Below, piece after piece: positions 10,031-19,855 of a stretch of DNA of 64,000 nt. The stretch is from UBA9926 sp038131595 (GTDB lineage: Bacteria; Pseudomonadota; Gammaproteobacteria; Pseudomonadales; Azotimanducaceae): NCBI GenBank assembly GCA_038131595.1, contig JAYPPR010000008.1, positions 868,001 to 932,000 on the forward strand. The letters are read 5' to 3'. How positions within the stretch are numbered: position 1 is the first letter of the stretch; every line of letters starts with the position of its first letter. The position numbers and the translations under genes are program-made. The notes under the pieces are model-generated. The model saw nothing but the letters and a program-made list of their open reading frames with translations, did not search any database and was not told the DNA's origin.

Positions 10031-11905
10031 TTGAACGTCATGTTTTACACGATTCCAACAGAACGACCCGAGACGCCGCTGCTGAACGCAGTGGATTCTC
10101 CGAGTGATTTACGCGAGTTAACCACAGGCCAGCTGGAGACGCTCGCCGAGGAGCTCAGACACTTTCTGCTTTTTTCAGTCGGGCAAACAGGTGGTCACTT
10201 TGGCGCTGGCCTAGGGGTTGTCGAACTCACGATCGCCCTTCACCACTGCCTCAATACGCCTCACGATCACCTGGTCTGGGATGTGGGTCACCAAACCTAC
10301 CCGCATAAGATTCTAACGGGCCGTCGTGAGCGGATGCACACGTTGCGACAAGCAGGGGGAATCGCCCCCTTCCCGATGCGAGAAGAGAGCCCTTACGACA
10401 CGTTTGGCGTCGGCCACTCTTCGACATCCATTAGCGCAGCGCTCGGGATGGCCATCGCCAAACAAGCGAAGGGAGACCCGTCCCGCACGGTAGCGGTGAT
10501 TGGCGATGGGGCAATGACCGCGGGTCTTGCTTTTGAAGCGCTCAATCATGCGGGCGCGACGAACGCGAATTTGCTCGTGATCCTCAATGATAACGCGATG
10601 TCGATTTCTGAAAATGTGGGGGGATTGTCTCGTTACTTCGCTCGCATCTTGAGCAGCCAGTTTTATTTGAGCGTTCGAGAAAGCGGCAAACGGATGTTGA
10701 GGGGTCTGCCGGGCGCCAAGGCGCTTGCCAAACGGACCGAAGAGCACATGAAGGGCATGGTGGTGCCCGGGACGCTGTTCGATGAACTTGGACTCAACTA
10801 TATGGGGCCCATCGACGGCCACGACTTGCCCGCGCTCGTAGCAACGCTTAACAACATCAGAGACCTCCAAGGTCCTCAGTTTTTACATCTCGTCACTCGC
10901 AAAGGGAAAGGCTACTTGCCCGCTGAAGAGTCGCCCATTGGCTCACATTCATTGACTAAACTCGAGGCATCCAAGGGCCAGAATGAGAAGAAGAAAAGCT
11001 ACTCCAATGTCTTTGGCGAGTGGTTGGTGCAGCAAGCGGAAAAAAGTCCTGAATTGATGGCGATCACGCCAGCGATGCGGGAGGGCTCTGACTTGATCGC
11101 TTTTTCCGAGCAATTTCCCGAGCGTTATTTCGATGTAGCGATTGCTGAGCAACACGCGGTGACGCTAGCGGCCGGTCTTGCTTGCGAAGGGATGAAACCG
11201 GTCGTCGCGATCTACTCAACCTTTTTGCAGCGTGCTTACGACCAAGTCATCCATGATGTCGCCCTTCAAAATCTGGACGTGCTCTTTGCGATTGATCGTG
11301 CTGGGCTTCTAGAGGATGGCCCCACGCACTCAGGCGTCTTTGACCTTTCCTTTTTGAGGCCCATCCCGAATCTCATCCTGATGACGCCATCGGATGAAGC
11401 CGAGTTGCACCAGATGCTCACCACCGGCTATTTGTTCACAGGGCCGGCAGCCGTACGCTATCCACGAGGGGCTGGACCCGGGGCTTTATTACCCAATGAG
11501 CTCGAGCCCATGCCCGTTGGCAAGGGCGTGACAAAAAGAGAAGGAAACGGCGTCGCGATCTTAGCCTTTGGCAGCATGGTCGCACCTGCACTAAGCGCAG
11601 CCGAGTCGCTCGATGCTACCGTCGCCGACATGCGTTTTGTAAAACCCATCGACGTTGACCTCATTCTCGCGGCGGCCAAGACCCACTCGTTGCTAGTGAC
11701 TGTCGAGGAGAACGCGCAGCAGGGCGGTGCGGGCTCCGCCGTGGGAGAGGTGATTCTCGAGCATGGCATTCAAACACCGCTGCTTCGAATTGCCATTCCC
11801 GATGCGTTCATCGACCCGGATAAACCGGAGGCGATGCGCAAGCAATGCGCGCTAGACGCCGAGTCCATTATCGCTGCCATCGATCGCTTTCAGCGAGATC
11901 ACTAA
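10031..11905 (+). CDS. dxs: 1-deoxy-D-xylulose-5-phosphate synthase Dxs
   Basis: This is the thiamine-diphosphate enzyme for the first step of the MEP isoprenoid pathway (pyruvate + glyceraldehyde-3-phosphate to DXP), about 624 residues, the family's usual size. Visible landmarks are GVGHSSTS near 126, the ThDP motif beginning GDGAM at 158, and the catalytic Glu at 373 in IAEQHAVTLAAGLA. The start is uncertain. TTG at 10031 has AAGGCGG 5 nt upstream, while ATG at 10040 lies too far from that site. TTG is preferred. Confidence 0.95.
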   Translation: MNVMFYTIPTERPETPLLNAVDSPSDLRELTTGQLETLAEELRHFLLFSVGQTGGHFGAGLGVVELTIALHHCLNTPHDHLVWDVGHQTYPHKILTGRRERMHTLRQAGGIAPFPMREESPYDTFGVGHSSTSISAALGMAIAKQAKGDPSRTVAVIGDGAMTAGLAFEALNHAGATNANLLVILNDNAMSISENVGGLSRYFARILSSQFYLSVRESGKRMLRGLPGAKALAKRTEEHMKGMVVPGTLFDELGLNYMGPIDGHDLPALVATLNNIRDLQGPQFLHLVTRKGKGYLPAEESPIGSHSLTKLEASKGQNEKKKSYSNVFGEWLVQQAEKSPELMAITPAMREGSDLIAFSEQFPERYFDVAIAEQHAVTLAAGLACEGMKPVVAIYSTFLQRAYDQVIHDVALQNLDVLFAIDRAGLLEDGPTHSGVFDLSFLRPIPNLILMTPSDEAELHQMLTTGYLFTGPAAVRYPRGAGPGALLPNELEPMPVGKGVTKREGNGVAILAFGSMVAPALSAAESLDATVADMRFVKPIDVDLILAAAKTHSLLVTVEENAQQGGAGSAVGEVILEHGIQTPLLRIAIPDAFIDPDKPEAMRKQCALDAESIIAAIDRFQRDH

Positions 11906-12063
11906 ACCGGCTCATTGTCTTCGGAAAATCTCTCGACTGCTTGTAGTTCATTGACTGCAAAATGGATCGGTCGGCTAAAAATTCTGTTTTGTACCACCCC
12001 ACTGCGAGGGAACAGGGAGGGCTTACACCGTACAAATGGGATTGCACGCGCCGAGTCAGGCGC

Positions 12064-12669
12064 TTATGAGGATTCGCTAGTTTGTTCGAGCAAATGGCCC
12101 ATTTTCCCTGCTTTGGTGTCGAGGTAGCGTGCATTGTGATCGTTACGCCCAGTCTCGATAGGGACTCGATCGGAGACATCAATCCCCAACTTAGTTAATG
12201 CATTCACTTTGAGGGGGTTGTTGGTCAGTAGTTGGATGGAGCGAACCTGCAGATGAGCGAACATGTTCCGGCAGACAGAATAGTCACGCAGGTCAGCATC
12301 GAACCCAAGTCGCTCGTTGGCTTCTACCGTATCCGCACCGGCGTCCTGCAGTTGATAAGCTCTGATTTTATTGATCAAGCCAATACCGCGACCTTCTTGC
12401 CGAAGATACAGCAATACTCCGGTTCCTCGCTCTGCAATCAATTGCAGCGCCATCTCTAATTGAGCCCCGCAATCGCACCGTTTGCTGAATAAACAATCAC
12501 CGGTGAGGCACTCAGAGTGAACGCGGCACAGCACGTGCTCCGACTGGTGAACGTTACCCAGCGTTAACGCAATGTGTTCTTGACCGGTGTCCGGATCTTC
12601 AAACCCATGCATCTCAAACGTTCCGAACTGAGTCGGTAATTCGCAAGAAGCTACGAATTGGACAGCCAT
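12064..12669 (-). CDS. ribA: GTP cyclohydrolase II RibA
   Basis: This enzyme opens GTP to 2,5-diamino-6-ribosylamino-pyrimidinone phosphate, the first step of riboflavin synthesis. It has 201 residues, the size of stand-alone RibA rather than fused RibBA. Zinc ligands Cys54, Cys65 and Cys67 are visible in SECLTGDCLFSKRCDCGA, and the GTP-binding RQEGRGIGL motif is present. It is convergent with dxs and about 7 kb away from the ribD-ribH cluster. Confidence 0.95.
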   Translation of the reverse strand: MAVQFVASCELPTQFGTFEMHGFEDPDTGQEHIALTLGNVHQSEHVLCRVHSECLTGDCLFSKRCDCGAQLEMALQLIAERGTGVLLYLRQEGRGIGLINKIRAYQLQDAGADTVEANERLGFDADLRDYSVCRNMFAHLQVRSIQLLTNNPLKVNALTKLGIDVSDRVPIETGRNDHNARYLDTKAGKMGHLLEQTSESS

Positions 12670-12861
12670 AAGCGATCAACAGCAAAAAACAGAACGCGGA
12701 GTGTAGCAGGGCGCATCGACAGGAGGAAATCCTTGATAGGACCCTAGCTCACTCGCTCATTTATGCTGGAGCCTTTATGACCACACGACTATGATGGAAG
12801 GGGATTCGCGCGAGCCGTCTCGTGTCGTCCTGCTCGCACCTCAATCATTAGGAGCCCTTTC

Positions 12862-13284
12862 ATGTCTGATATTGCTACTGTCGCCGATCGAATCGCCATT
12901 CAAGATGTCATGAGCAACTATGCCGCAGGAGTCGACGAGCGCGACCTTGAGCGGTACCGCCGGTGCTTCGCCGATGACGTCGTCATTGTTGGGTTTGGCG
13001 AGGGAATCACCGAAGGCGCTGATCAATGGGTCACTGACGTGATCGGCAAGCTTGAGGCGTTTGGAGCCACCCAACACATGCTGGGTCCTGTTTATGCAGA
13101 AATCGCCGGCGATCATGCTGACGTTCGAACCGATGTCCAGGCGCTGCATTACATGGCCAATGATCCAGAGACGACGCTCATCTTATGGGCCACCTACATC
13201 ACCGAGATGAAACGGATCGACGGTACTTGGAAGATTAGTCGTCATGAATTGGTCCGCCGGGGCACTCGTATCCAAAAAGGCTGA
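12862..13284 (+). CDS. SnoaL-like / NTF2-fold protein
   Basis: This is a 140-residue protein of the nuclear-transport-factor-2-like (SnoaL_4) type. The N-terminus (AIQDVMSNYAAGVDERDLER, then CFADDV) is characteristic, as is the C-terminal pattern of a Trp-containing strand (IDGTWKISRHELVRR). Relatives include aromatic-ring dioxygenase small subunits, isomerases and proteins of unknown function, so no reaction is assigned. AGGAG lies just upstream of the ATG. It stands alone before the amidase. Confidence 0.75.
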   Translation: MSDIATVADRIAIQDVMSNYAAGVDERDLERYRRCFADDVVIVGFGEGITEGADQWVTDVIGKLEAFGATQHMLGPVYAEIAGDHADVRTDVQALHYMANDPETTLILWATYITEMKRIDGTWKISRHELVRRGTRIQKG

Positions 13285-13374
13285 TCCACCTGCCGTCGTT
13301 GACAACGGTTTAACAGAAACCGTGACACGCAAGGTGCGATGGCCTGCGATGATCGATGAGATAAGGGCTCCGTA

Positions 13375-14911
13375 ATGTTTAGGTGGATTACTATACTGAT
13401 TGTTTGTGCGGCGACTCATGCACCGATCACCATCGCCTCAGATCAGAGCACGCTTGCCGAACTCGTCGAGCGAGGCAACGTCATGGAAATCAGCGCTGCG
13501 CTCCAAGCGGGGAATTTCACGAGTCGCGCGCTCACCAAACACTATCTTGATCGAATCGATCGCTATGACGAGGAATACCGAGCCATTTTGGCCATCAATC
13601 CCAACGCAGAGAGCGACGCGATCAAGACAGACGAAATGAGAAGCCAAGGCAGTCGCGCTCCTCTGCTTGGCATTCCCGTGTTGATCAAGGACAACATCGA
13701 GACCCGCGAACTCCCAACTACCGCAGGCGCCCTTGCGCTGAGGGGGAATCGAACAAATCGTGACGCGCCGCTTATCGCTCAACTGCGGAAAGCTGGCGCG
13801 ATCATTCTAGGGAAGACTAACCTCAGCGAATGGGCCAACTTTCGATCCGAGCGGTCTTCCTCCGGCTGGAGCACGGTGGGTGGTCAGACAAGAAACCCTT
13901 ATGACCCGCTTCGAACGCCTTGCGGATCAAGCTCGGGGTCTGGCGCGGCGATTGCGGCCCGCTTTGCGCCCTTAGCAATAGGCACAGAGACCAATGGCTC
14001 CATCGTCTGCCCCAGTCACGTGCAAGGATTGGTCGGGTTTAAACCAACCGTTGGGCTCGTGTCGCAGACACACATTGTTCCTATCTCGGCGTCTCAAGAT
14101 ACCAGCCGGCCCCATGGCGCTAGATGTTGACTCAGCCAGACAACTGTTTCTGGCGATCTCGAACCAATCGACGCTAGGAGAGCCGCTCTCGAGATCCAAA
14201 CCAACCCAACCGGCAGAGTTACGCCTCGGCATCGTCAGAAGCGCAACCGGATATCACGAGCGGGTTGATGAGACCTTCAACACGACTATCGAGCAGTTAG
14301 GCGATCATGGCGTGACGCTCGTTGATGAACTAACGCTAAAACCCAGTTATGACGGATTTTATGACGACACCTATTTGGTCCTCCTCTGGGAATTTAAAGA
14401 AGGTCTCAATGCCTATTTGTCCACTTTGCCTGCTCCAATGCCCGTGGATTCGCTTGAGTCGCTTATCACATTCAACCGTCAGCATGCCGATGAGGCTTTG
14501 CGCTATTTTCCTCAGGATATCTTTGAACGAGCAGCATCATTAACCCCAATTGATGCGCCCCGTTACCTAGCCGCAAGACAACGCGTCCAACAAGAAACGC
14601 GGACGGCTATCCGCTCGCTTATTCAAGAGCATCGTCTGCATGGGCTCATCGCGCCGTCAGGAGGTCCCGCATGGTCCATCGACCGAATTACCGGTGACCG
14701 GTTTTTAGGCGGATTTTCTACCTACGCCGCCGTCGCTGGGTTTCCCCACCTCACCCTTCCCATGGGCTCAGTCTTTCATCTACCTGTGGGGCTATCGATC
14801 ATTGCCGAGGCGAACGCGGATCAAAGCGTGCTAGCGGTGGGGCGTGCCATCGAGCAAATACTTCGCGTTCGGTTAAGAGCTACGCTCATCGATCCTGCTC
14901 ATAACTCCTAG
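13375..14911 (+). pseudogene. Exported amidase-signature hydrolase, interrupted by a frameshift
   Basis: This is an amidase-signature enzyme with an N-terminal signal peptide (about residues 1-22). The Ser-cisSer-Lys catalytic set is recognisable: Lys in GIPVLIKDNIE, Ser in CGSSSGSGAA, and GTETNGSIVCPS. The first frame covers 13375-14130. At SQDT the sequence should continue as AGPMALDVDSA, but that reading is one base away and runs to 14911. One extra A near 14104 accounts for the break. Both halves together have family length (about 510 residues). As written, the product is truncated in the core domain. Confidence 0.8.
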
Positions 14912-14958
14912 CTTTTAACTCCTAGCTTTTAACTCCTAGCTTCCAATTCCTGGCTTCT
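14903..14958. repeat. Four-copy 14-bp tandem repeat at the amidase 3' end
   Basis: AACTCCTAGCTTTT is repeated at 14903, 14917 and 14931 with small changes, and a fourth degenerate copy begins at 14945. The TAG stop of the amidase is inside the first unit. Confidence 0.85.
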
Positions 14959-15126
14959 GGTTTCTGCCTCCTAACTGGGGCTTGGAAAAACGCGATGTAT
15001 CGCCTCATCAAAGACGGAGAAGAGCGCGCTGTCTATAAAATCGACGACCCATAGCCAACGGATGAATGATTCTCCTAGCGCACATTCCCTCTCTTACGCT
15101 AAGTGGTAATTGATCAAAGGGGTTGC

Positions 15127-15585
15127 CTAGGCCGACGCTGCCTGCCTCAACCACTTATCCAATGCATTGGCGAACTTCTGTCGGTCTTGCTTGGAGAGCA
15201 CGGGAGGTTGCGACATTTCGATTCCGGATGCGCGCATCGTATCCATAAAATCTCGCATATTGAGTCGCTCGCGAATATTCTCAGGGGTAAAGAGCACACC
15301 TCTCGGCGATAGCGCAGTCGCGCCAAGCGTAATAACGGCATCCGCTAGCGGGATATCCTGAGTCACCACCAGGTCGCCAGGTGCACATCGTTCTTCAATG
15401 GTGGTGTCCGCAACATCGAAGCCTTTGGGGACTTGCACGAACTCAATCCAGGGTGATGGTGGTCGTTTCAAAGGATGATTGGCGACTAACGTGACCTTGC
15501 GCCGCTGCCTGTCAGCGGCTCGAAAGAGAATCTCTTTAATCACGTTAGGGCAAGCATCAGCATCCACCCAAATTTGAGCCACCAT
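15127..15585 (-). CDS. YaiI/YqxD family protein (UPF0178, DUF188)
   Basis: This is a 152-residue member of the DUF188 family, which has a PIN/NYN-like nuclease fold but no settled function. The diagnostic N-terminus WVDADACPNVIKEIL and the segments VTQDIPLADAVI and GVLFTPENIRERLNMRDFMD are present. It is monocistronic as far as can be seen, after a 215-bp gap that contains the tandem repeat beyond the amidase. Confidence 0.9.
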   Translation of the reverse strand: MVAQIWVDADACPNVIKEILFRAADRQRRKVTLVANHPLKRPPSPWIEFVQVPKGFDVADTTIEERCAPGDLVVTQDIPLADAVITLGATALSPRGVLFTPENIRERLNMRDFMDTMRASGIEMSQPPVLSKQDRQKFANALDKWLRQAASA

Positions 15586-15751
15586 TCACCTCATTCTTCC
15601 AGCAGCGCGGTCCTGGAATTGCCCTGAATTACTTTTAATTATCGCCGGCGCTCAGCAAGATGCTCTGATTTGTCTTGCCAAGGTTCTATAGAAAAACTTG
15701 CTCATTCAGCTCTGGTCGACCGGGCGCGCGCCTCCAAGAGAACGCAGCGCG

Positions 15752-16264
15752 CTAGTGCTCCAGCAAAATCTCCACACCTAGACTTTCGGCGATCTCATCA
15801 AGCGATGACTCGAGTGTTCCGATATCTGTGTCGGGCGGCGCGAGCATGTCGACCTCTGCAAAAAAGGTCTGGTCACCCGTCATCGGTGCCGGCCCCACTC
15901 GAGTTTGCAGCTCTACCACACTAATGGCCGACTTGCGTAAGGCTCGCGTGACTTCATCCAAGATACCCGGACGGTCGGGCCCAATAATACTGATCGTAAA
16001 CGCTCTCAGCTGCGGGTTATCTTCAAGCGTTCCAGCGGGCTCAACGTGAATCGACATACCTTCCAGCGATTCAAGTTTTTCGACCAAAACTGCCGTCGAT
16101 GCCTCGGGTAGCGATACGCGAACCACTCCAGCAAATTTCCCCGCGAGGCGAGTCATCCGGCTTTCTAACCAATTGCCGCCCACTTCTCGAACGCAATTAG
16201 CCGCTTCCTGAACCATTCCCGGACGATCGTCACCGACCACCGTCAAAATCAATTCCGTTTGCAT
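15752..16264 (-). CDS. GcvR-like protein with two ACT domains
   Basis: This protein of about 170 residues is built of two ACT domains, each opening with a characteristic strand and turn (VVGDDRPGMVQEAANCV and IIGPDRPGILDEVTRAL). That is the architecture of GcvR, the regulator that antagonises GcvA of the glycine cleavage system. The ATG at 16264 is preferred, as it directly precedes the first ACT strand; an upstream in-frame start adds ten residues. No gcv genes are nearby, so the regulatory target is inferred from the family only. Confidence 0.8.
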   Translation of the reverse strand: MQTELILTVVGDDRPGMVQEAANCVREVGGNWLESRMTRLAGKFAGVVRVSLPEASTAVLVEKLESLEGMSIHVEPAGTLEDNPQLRAFTISIIGPDRPGILDEVTRALRKSAISVVELQTRVGPAPMTGDQTFFAEVDMLAPPDTDIGTLESSLDEIAESLGVEILLEH

Positions 16265-16406
16265 GATTCTCTCTCTTGATAGGCCTAAGGACATTCAGGT
16301 ACGACCACCCGAAGCCAAACGATCCAATTCGATATTCGTGCTATTCACCCTGATGACACGTGGCGCTACTTGGGCGCGTTTGACCATCTTCGCTCTTCGC
16401 TCTGAC

Positions 16407-16440
16407 ATCCCTGCTTTGATATCCCTGCTTTGATATCCCC
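16407..16440. repeat. 14-bp tandem repeat, 2.4 copies
   Basis: ATCCCTGCTTTGAT at 16407-16420 and 16421-16434, followed by a partial third copy. It lies in the gap between the GcvR-like gene and gloB. Confidence 0.75.
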
Positions 16441-16540
16441 GTACTAACATCATGGGTCTAAATTTTCTGACAACCTATTTCTGGTCGTAAGGCGCAACAG
16501 GGATTCCTCGGGGCGGCGCCCTAAATATCGTCCCAGCGAG

Positions 16541-17323
16541 CTACCAATGATTGCGTTTGGCTCGAAGCGCCAAAAATACCTCTCGATCACTCGCCTCAAT
16601 CAGCTCGAGCGACGCTTGAATCTCTCCGTTATCCAGCCGAAAAAATGCATTGAATGTCCGCTCATCGCCGATACTGGTCACGACCGGTGTCTTCCCCGGG
16701 TCGACCCCCTCGACACGAGCAAGCCAAGATTTCGCCGCCTCATTAGAAGGTTCAAGCGATAACGTAAACGCGAGGTTATTGGCTAAGTAATCGTGCCCAG
16801 GGTAGACCAGAACCCCATCAGGAAGCGTATGAAACTGCTCAGCAATCGTCTCATAGAGGGCGTCTGGGCTGCCGCCGTTGTGGCAGTTACCAACACCGGC
16901 ATTAAACAAGGTGTCGCCAGTGAATACAGCCTGCGGCACCCCGTCTTGAAGCGTTAAGAAACAAAGATGAGCAAAGGTGTGACCTGGCGTATCAAGGACT
17001 TTCAGCTCTTCTGACGCTGACAGGGTGATGGTCTCGCCCGCAGATAGCGTCCGAGTCAGCGCGGGAATTTTTCCTTCACCATTTTTGTGCGCCCAAACCT
17101 CACAACCAAATTCCGCCACCAACGCCTCATTGCCTCGGGTGTGATCCCAGTGCTCGTGCGTGTTGATAATGGCTTTGAGCGACAATCCCTTTGACCGAAC
17201 GGCGTTGGCAGACTCCTCTGCATCCCAAGGATCTAAAACGAGCGCTTCTTTGTTCTCAAGCTCGATCACATACGTGAAATTTCGAAGGTCGTTATAGGTA
17301 TACATTTGGTGAATATTAATCAT
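16541..17323 (-). CDS. gloB: Hydroxyacylglutathione hydrolase (glyoxalase II) GloB
   Basis: This is glyoxalase II, which hydrolyses S-D-lactoylglutathione to lactate and glutathione, 260 residues. The binuclear metal motif THEHWDH is at 55-61. Downstream ligands lie in DTPGHTFAHLCF, FTGDTLFNAGVGNC and YPGHDYLANN. The C-terminal domain ends with FNAFFRLDNGEI, close to the usual substrate-binding end. It has no operon partner and is flanked by repeat-containing gaps. Confidence 0.92.
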   Translation of the reverse strand: MINIHQMYTYNDLRNFTYVIELENKEALVLDPWDAEESANAVRSKGLSLKAIINTHEHWDHTRGNEALVAEFGCEVWAHKNGEGKIPALTRTLSAGETITLSASEELKVLDTPGHTFAHLCFLTLQDGVPQAVFTGDTLFNAGVGNCHNGGSPDALYETIAEQFHTLPDGVLVYPGHDYLANNLAFTLSLEPSNEAAKSWLARVEGVDPGKTPVVTSIGDERTFNAFFRLDNGEIQASLELIEASDREVFLALRAKRNHW

Positions 17324-17380
17324 CGTCTTAGCTGCCCTATGTTCGTAGTTATCTGGTTTATCTCTGTCTTTGTTCTTCTA

Positions 17381-17410
17381 CTGCTTCCGCTTCTAATCCT
17401 GCTTCCGCTT
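17381..17410. repeat. 18-bp-period repeat
   Basis: CTGCTTCCGCTT occurs at 17381-17392 and 17399-17410, in the gap upstream of gloB on its coding strand. Confidence 0.6.
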
Positions 17411-17475
17411 GGCAATTGACGCTTAGCGTAAATGGTTCTTAGTCAATCAAGGCCAAGTGCTCCTCGCTGCTGTTT

Positions 17476-17946
17476 TTAAACTAGCCGCAGCGCCACAACT
17501 ATGAGGACGCTCGCCATCGCCCCTGCGATTAGATCATCCACCATAATGCCAACGCCCCCTTTCACGTGTCGATCCGCCCAACCCACTGGTGGGGGTTTTG
17601 CGATATCAAACAACCTGAAGCAAAGAAAGGCAAAGGCAATCCAAGCTAGCGACCAGGGAACAAAAAAGAGCGCGATCCAAACACCAACAATCTCATCCCA
17701 CACAATACATCCCGGGTCGGCTAGCTTCAGTCGCTTTGCGGCATACTCACAAATAAAGCAGCCCAATACTGCTGCGACAAGAATCGCGCCGCCTTTGACG
17801 TACCAGGGCGCTGTAATCAAGGGCAAGAAAAGCAAGACGCCAACGACACTGCCCATGGTGCCCGGACCTCGGCGCCATAGTCCTGACCCAAACCCTAACG
17901 CAAGGCACATTATTGGATCTCTTAATATCGAAGGGGACAGTTTCAT
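17476..17946 (-). CDS. pgpA: Phosphatidylglycerophosphatase A PgpA
   Basis: This is a membrane phosphatase that converts phosphatidylglycerophosphate to phosphatidylglycerol, 156 residues. Family landmarks are GFGSGLWRRGPGTMGS at about 19-34, then CIVWDEIVGVW at about 79-89, KPPPVGWADRH and the terminal GIMVDDLIAG. Four hydrophobic segments are visible. It overlaps the end of thiL by 4 bp and is the last gene of the nrdR-ribD-ribH-nusB-thiL-pgpA run. Confidence 0.93.
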   Translation of the reverse strand: MKLSPSILRDPIMCLALGFGSGLWRRGPGTMGSVVGVLLFLPLITAPWYVKGGAILVAAVLGCFICEYAAKRLKLADPGCIVWDEIVGVWIALFFVPWSLAWIAFAFLCFRLFDIAKPPPVGWADRHVKGGVGIMVDDLIAGAMASVLIVVALRLV

Positions 17947-18950
17947 GCGAAGTGCTCGTATCCTTTTACCTTCAACAAGTCCGACGCTAAAACACCCTCT
18001 GGAAGGCTGTGAAACCGCACACCCTTGGCCTCGCTGATGCGTCCAATTCGGGTAAGCGGCAATTGGAGCTCGAGCGCTATTGCTTCGACCATTGCCCGTT
18101 TGGCTTCATCAACGCAGAAGCACAATTCATAGTCGTCGCCACCGGCTAGCGCTAACCGCAAGATTTCTCCATCAGCGCCATGAAGCGTCTCGAGCACCTT
18201 ATCCATCAGCAGCGCCGACGCATCGATCTCGGCGCCCACGCCGCTCATAGTCAGCAGGTGACCTAAGTCAGATAACAGGCCATCGGAAATATCGATTGCA
18301 GCGCTTGCAACACCAATGAGCTTTTGGCCGAGCGCAAGCCTTGCTTTCGGCGCCGAGTATGCAGCCTTGGCAACTGACGCGGCGTCCTTCCACTCAATCG
18401 AACGCGCTTCTCCTTCGTTATCAGTCTGCAGAATCAAGTCGAGACCTGAAGCCGCGCGGCCAATCCATCCGCTGACGTACACGTCTTGCCCTACTTCAGC
18501 CCCGGATCGAGTTAACGCCTCACCCGCCTTGACTCTGCCCATCACTGTCCATGTCAGGCTGAAATGTGGACCTTGAGTTAAATTGCCACCCACCAAGGGC
18601 AACCCATTGACTCGAAGCAATTCACCCAAGCGCTCAGAAAAAGATTCAAGCCACTCCGAGTCGATGTCTCTTAGTATCAGCGCGCCCACAACCGCCAAGG
18701 GCTCTGCACCCATGGCTGCGAGATCACTGGCTGCGGCCGCAAGCGACCGCTCGGCGACGAGTGGGCCCGATGCCCCGTTTGGAAAGTGAACGCCCTCCAC
18801 AAACGTGTCCGTGGAAACCACCAGCTCAAATCCGGACCCGACATCCAATAGTGCGCAATCATCGCCAACACCAACACGTACATGCTCGCCGGCCCAATCG
18901 CTCAAATGCGCAAAATAAGATTCGATGACATCGAATTCAGAGGGAATCAT
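17943..18950 (-). CDS. thiL: Thiamine-monophosphate kinase ThiL
   Basis: ThiL makes thiamine diphosphate from thiamine monophosphate and ATP; 335 residues. The Mg/ATP-binding motif VGVGDDCALLD lies near residue 27-37 and the second Asp motif is in VVSTDTFVEGVHF. The C-terminal half carries IDISDGLLSDLGHL and LAGGDDYELCF, both ThiL signatures. It overlaps pgpA by 4 bp and follows nusB after 3 bp, so translation is coupled. Confidence 0.95.
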   Translation of the reverse strand: MIPSEFDVIESYFAHLSDWAGEHVRVGVGDDCALLDVGSGFELVVSTDTFVEGVHFPNGASGPLVAERSLAAAASDLAAMGAEPLAVVGALILRDIDSEWLESFSERLGELLRVNGLPLVGGNLTQGPHFSLTWTVMGRVKAGEALTRSGAEVGQDVYVSGWIGRAASGLDLILQTDNEGEARSIEWKDAASVAKAAYSAPKARLALGQKLIGVASAAIDISDGLLSDLGHLLTMSGVGAEIDASALLMDKVLETLHGADGEILRLALAGGDDYELCFCVDEAKRAMVEAIALELQLPLTRIGRISEAKGVRFHSLPEGVLASDLLKVKGYEHFA

Positions 18951-18953
18951 GAC

Positions 18954-19391
18954 TCAACTAGCCGGCGACGTTTCCACCGGCCGGTAGTGTTTCGCCAGTC
19001 GATCTAATATTGAGTTGACATATTTGTGCCCGCCTTCTGCGCCAAATTCCAGCGCAAGTTCAACCGCTTCAGCGAGCACGACCCGGAAAGGAATTTCAGG
19101 CTTTGCCGAGAGCTCAAATGCACCCAGCAGCAAGATCACCTCTTCAATGACGTCGATAGCGTCTGTTTCCCGATCGAGTAAAGGCTCAATGACTTGCCAC
19201 AGCGTCTCTCTAGAACGTGCGGTCCCTTCTACTAACTCTCCAAAATAGGCAGCATCTGCCCGCTTGAAGTCGTTGTCTTCGTAGAACTCATCAATGATTT
19301 GACGGGCGGGAATGTCAACGAAGCGCCCTTGATAGAGCGCTTGAAGTGCAAATCGACGGGCGCGGTGCCTTGCAGCTCGGGTAGATTTCAT
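18954..19391 (-). CDS. nusB: Transcription antitermination factor NusB
   Basis: NusB binds boxA RNA with S10 in rRNA antitermination. The product is 145 residues, entirely helical. RHRARRFALQALYQ at the N-terminus and FRVVLAEAVELALEFGAEGGHKYVN at the C-terminus (shown here in part of the family's most conserved block) identify it. The start overlaps the ribH stop (ATGA), the usual ribH-nusB coupling. Confidence 0.95.
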   Translation of the reverse strand: MKSTRAARHRARRFALQALYQGRFVDIPARQIIDEFYEDNDFKRADAAYFGELVEGTARSRETLWQVIEPLLDRETDAIDVIEEVILLLGAFELSAKPEIPFRVVLAEAVELALEFGAEGGHKYVNSILDRLAKHYRPVETSPAS

Positions 19392-19855
19392 CCCATTTTT
19401 CTTAAGAGACTGATCATCTCGATCGCGGTGACTGCGGCATCTGCACCTTTGTTGCCCGCTTTAGTACCAGACCGTTCAATCGCTTGTTCGATGCTGTCCG
19501 TTGTGAGCACTCCAAAAATAACGGGCTTGTTCGCATCCAGTCCAACCTGGGCAATGCCGCTTGCCGCCTGACCTGCCACATAATCAAAATGCGGCGTCCC
19601 GCCGCGAATAACAGCGCCAAGCACAATGACAGCATCACACCCTTCTTGTTCGGCGGCTTTTTTTGCTGCCAGCGGTAGCTCAAATGCACCTGGCACCTTG
19701 ACGATTGTGACATTGCTGTCCTGCACCCCGTGCCGCTTTAAAGCATCGAGCGCGCCTTTTAGCAAACTGTCCACCACCAATTCGTTGAATCGTGCGACGA
19801 CAATCGTAATGGACGCCGTCGTGGCGATGAGATCTCCCTCTATTACTCTGGTCAT
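19388..19855 (-). CDS. ribH: 6,7-dimethyl-8-ribityllumazine synthase RibH
   Basis: Lumazine synthase condenses the RibA/RibD-derived pyrimidine with 3,4-dihydroxy-2-butanone-4-phosphate. The product has 155 residues, typical of the capsid- or pentamer-forming family. RFNELVVDSLLKGALDALKR, VPGAFELPLAAKKAA, VIRGGTPHFDYV and FGVLTTDSIEQAIERSG are all family blocks. The catalytic His is in PHFDYV. The gene lies 76 bp after ribD, where many gammaproteobacteria carry ribE and ribBA. Confidence 0.96.
   Translation of the reverse strand: MTRVIEGDLIATTASITIVVARFNELVVDSLLKGALDALKRHGVQDSNVTIVKVPGAFELPLAAKKAAEQEGCDAVIVLGAVIRGGTPHFDYVAGQAASGIAQVGLDANKPVIFGVLTTDSIEQAIERSGTKAGNKGADAAVTAIEMISLLRKMG

Noticed and set aside
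14995..15054. A 19-codon frame (MYRLIKDGEERAVYKIDDP) after the amidase repeat.
   Set aside because: Too short to judge, and no ribosome-binding site or relative is recognised. It could be a gene remnant.
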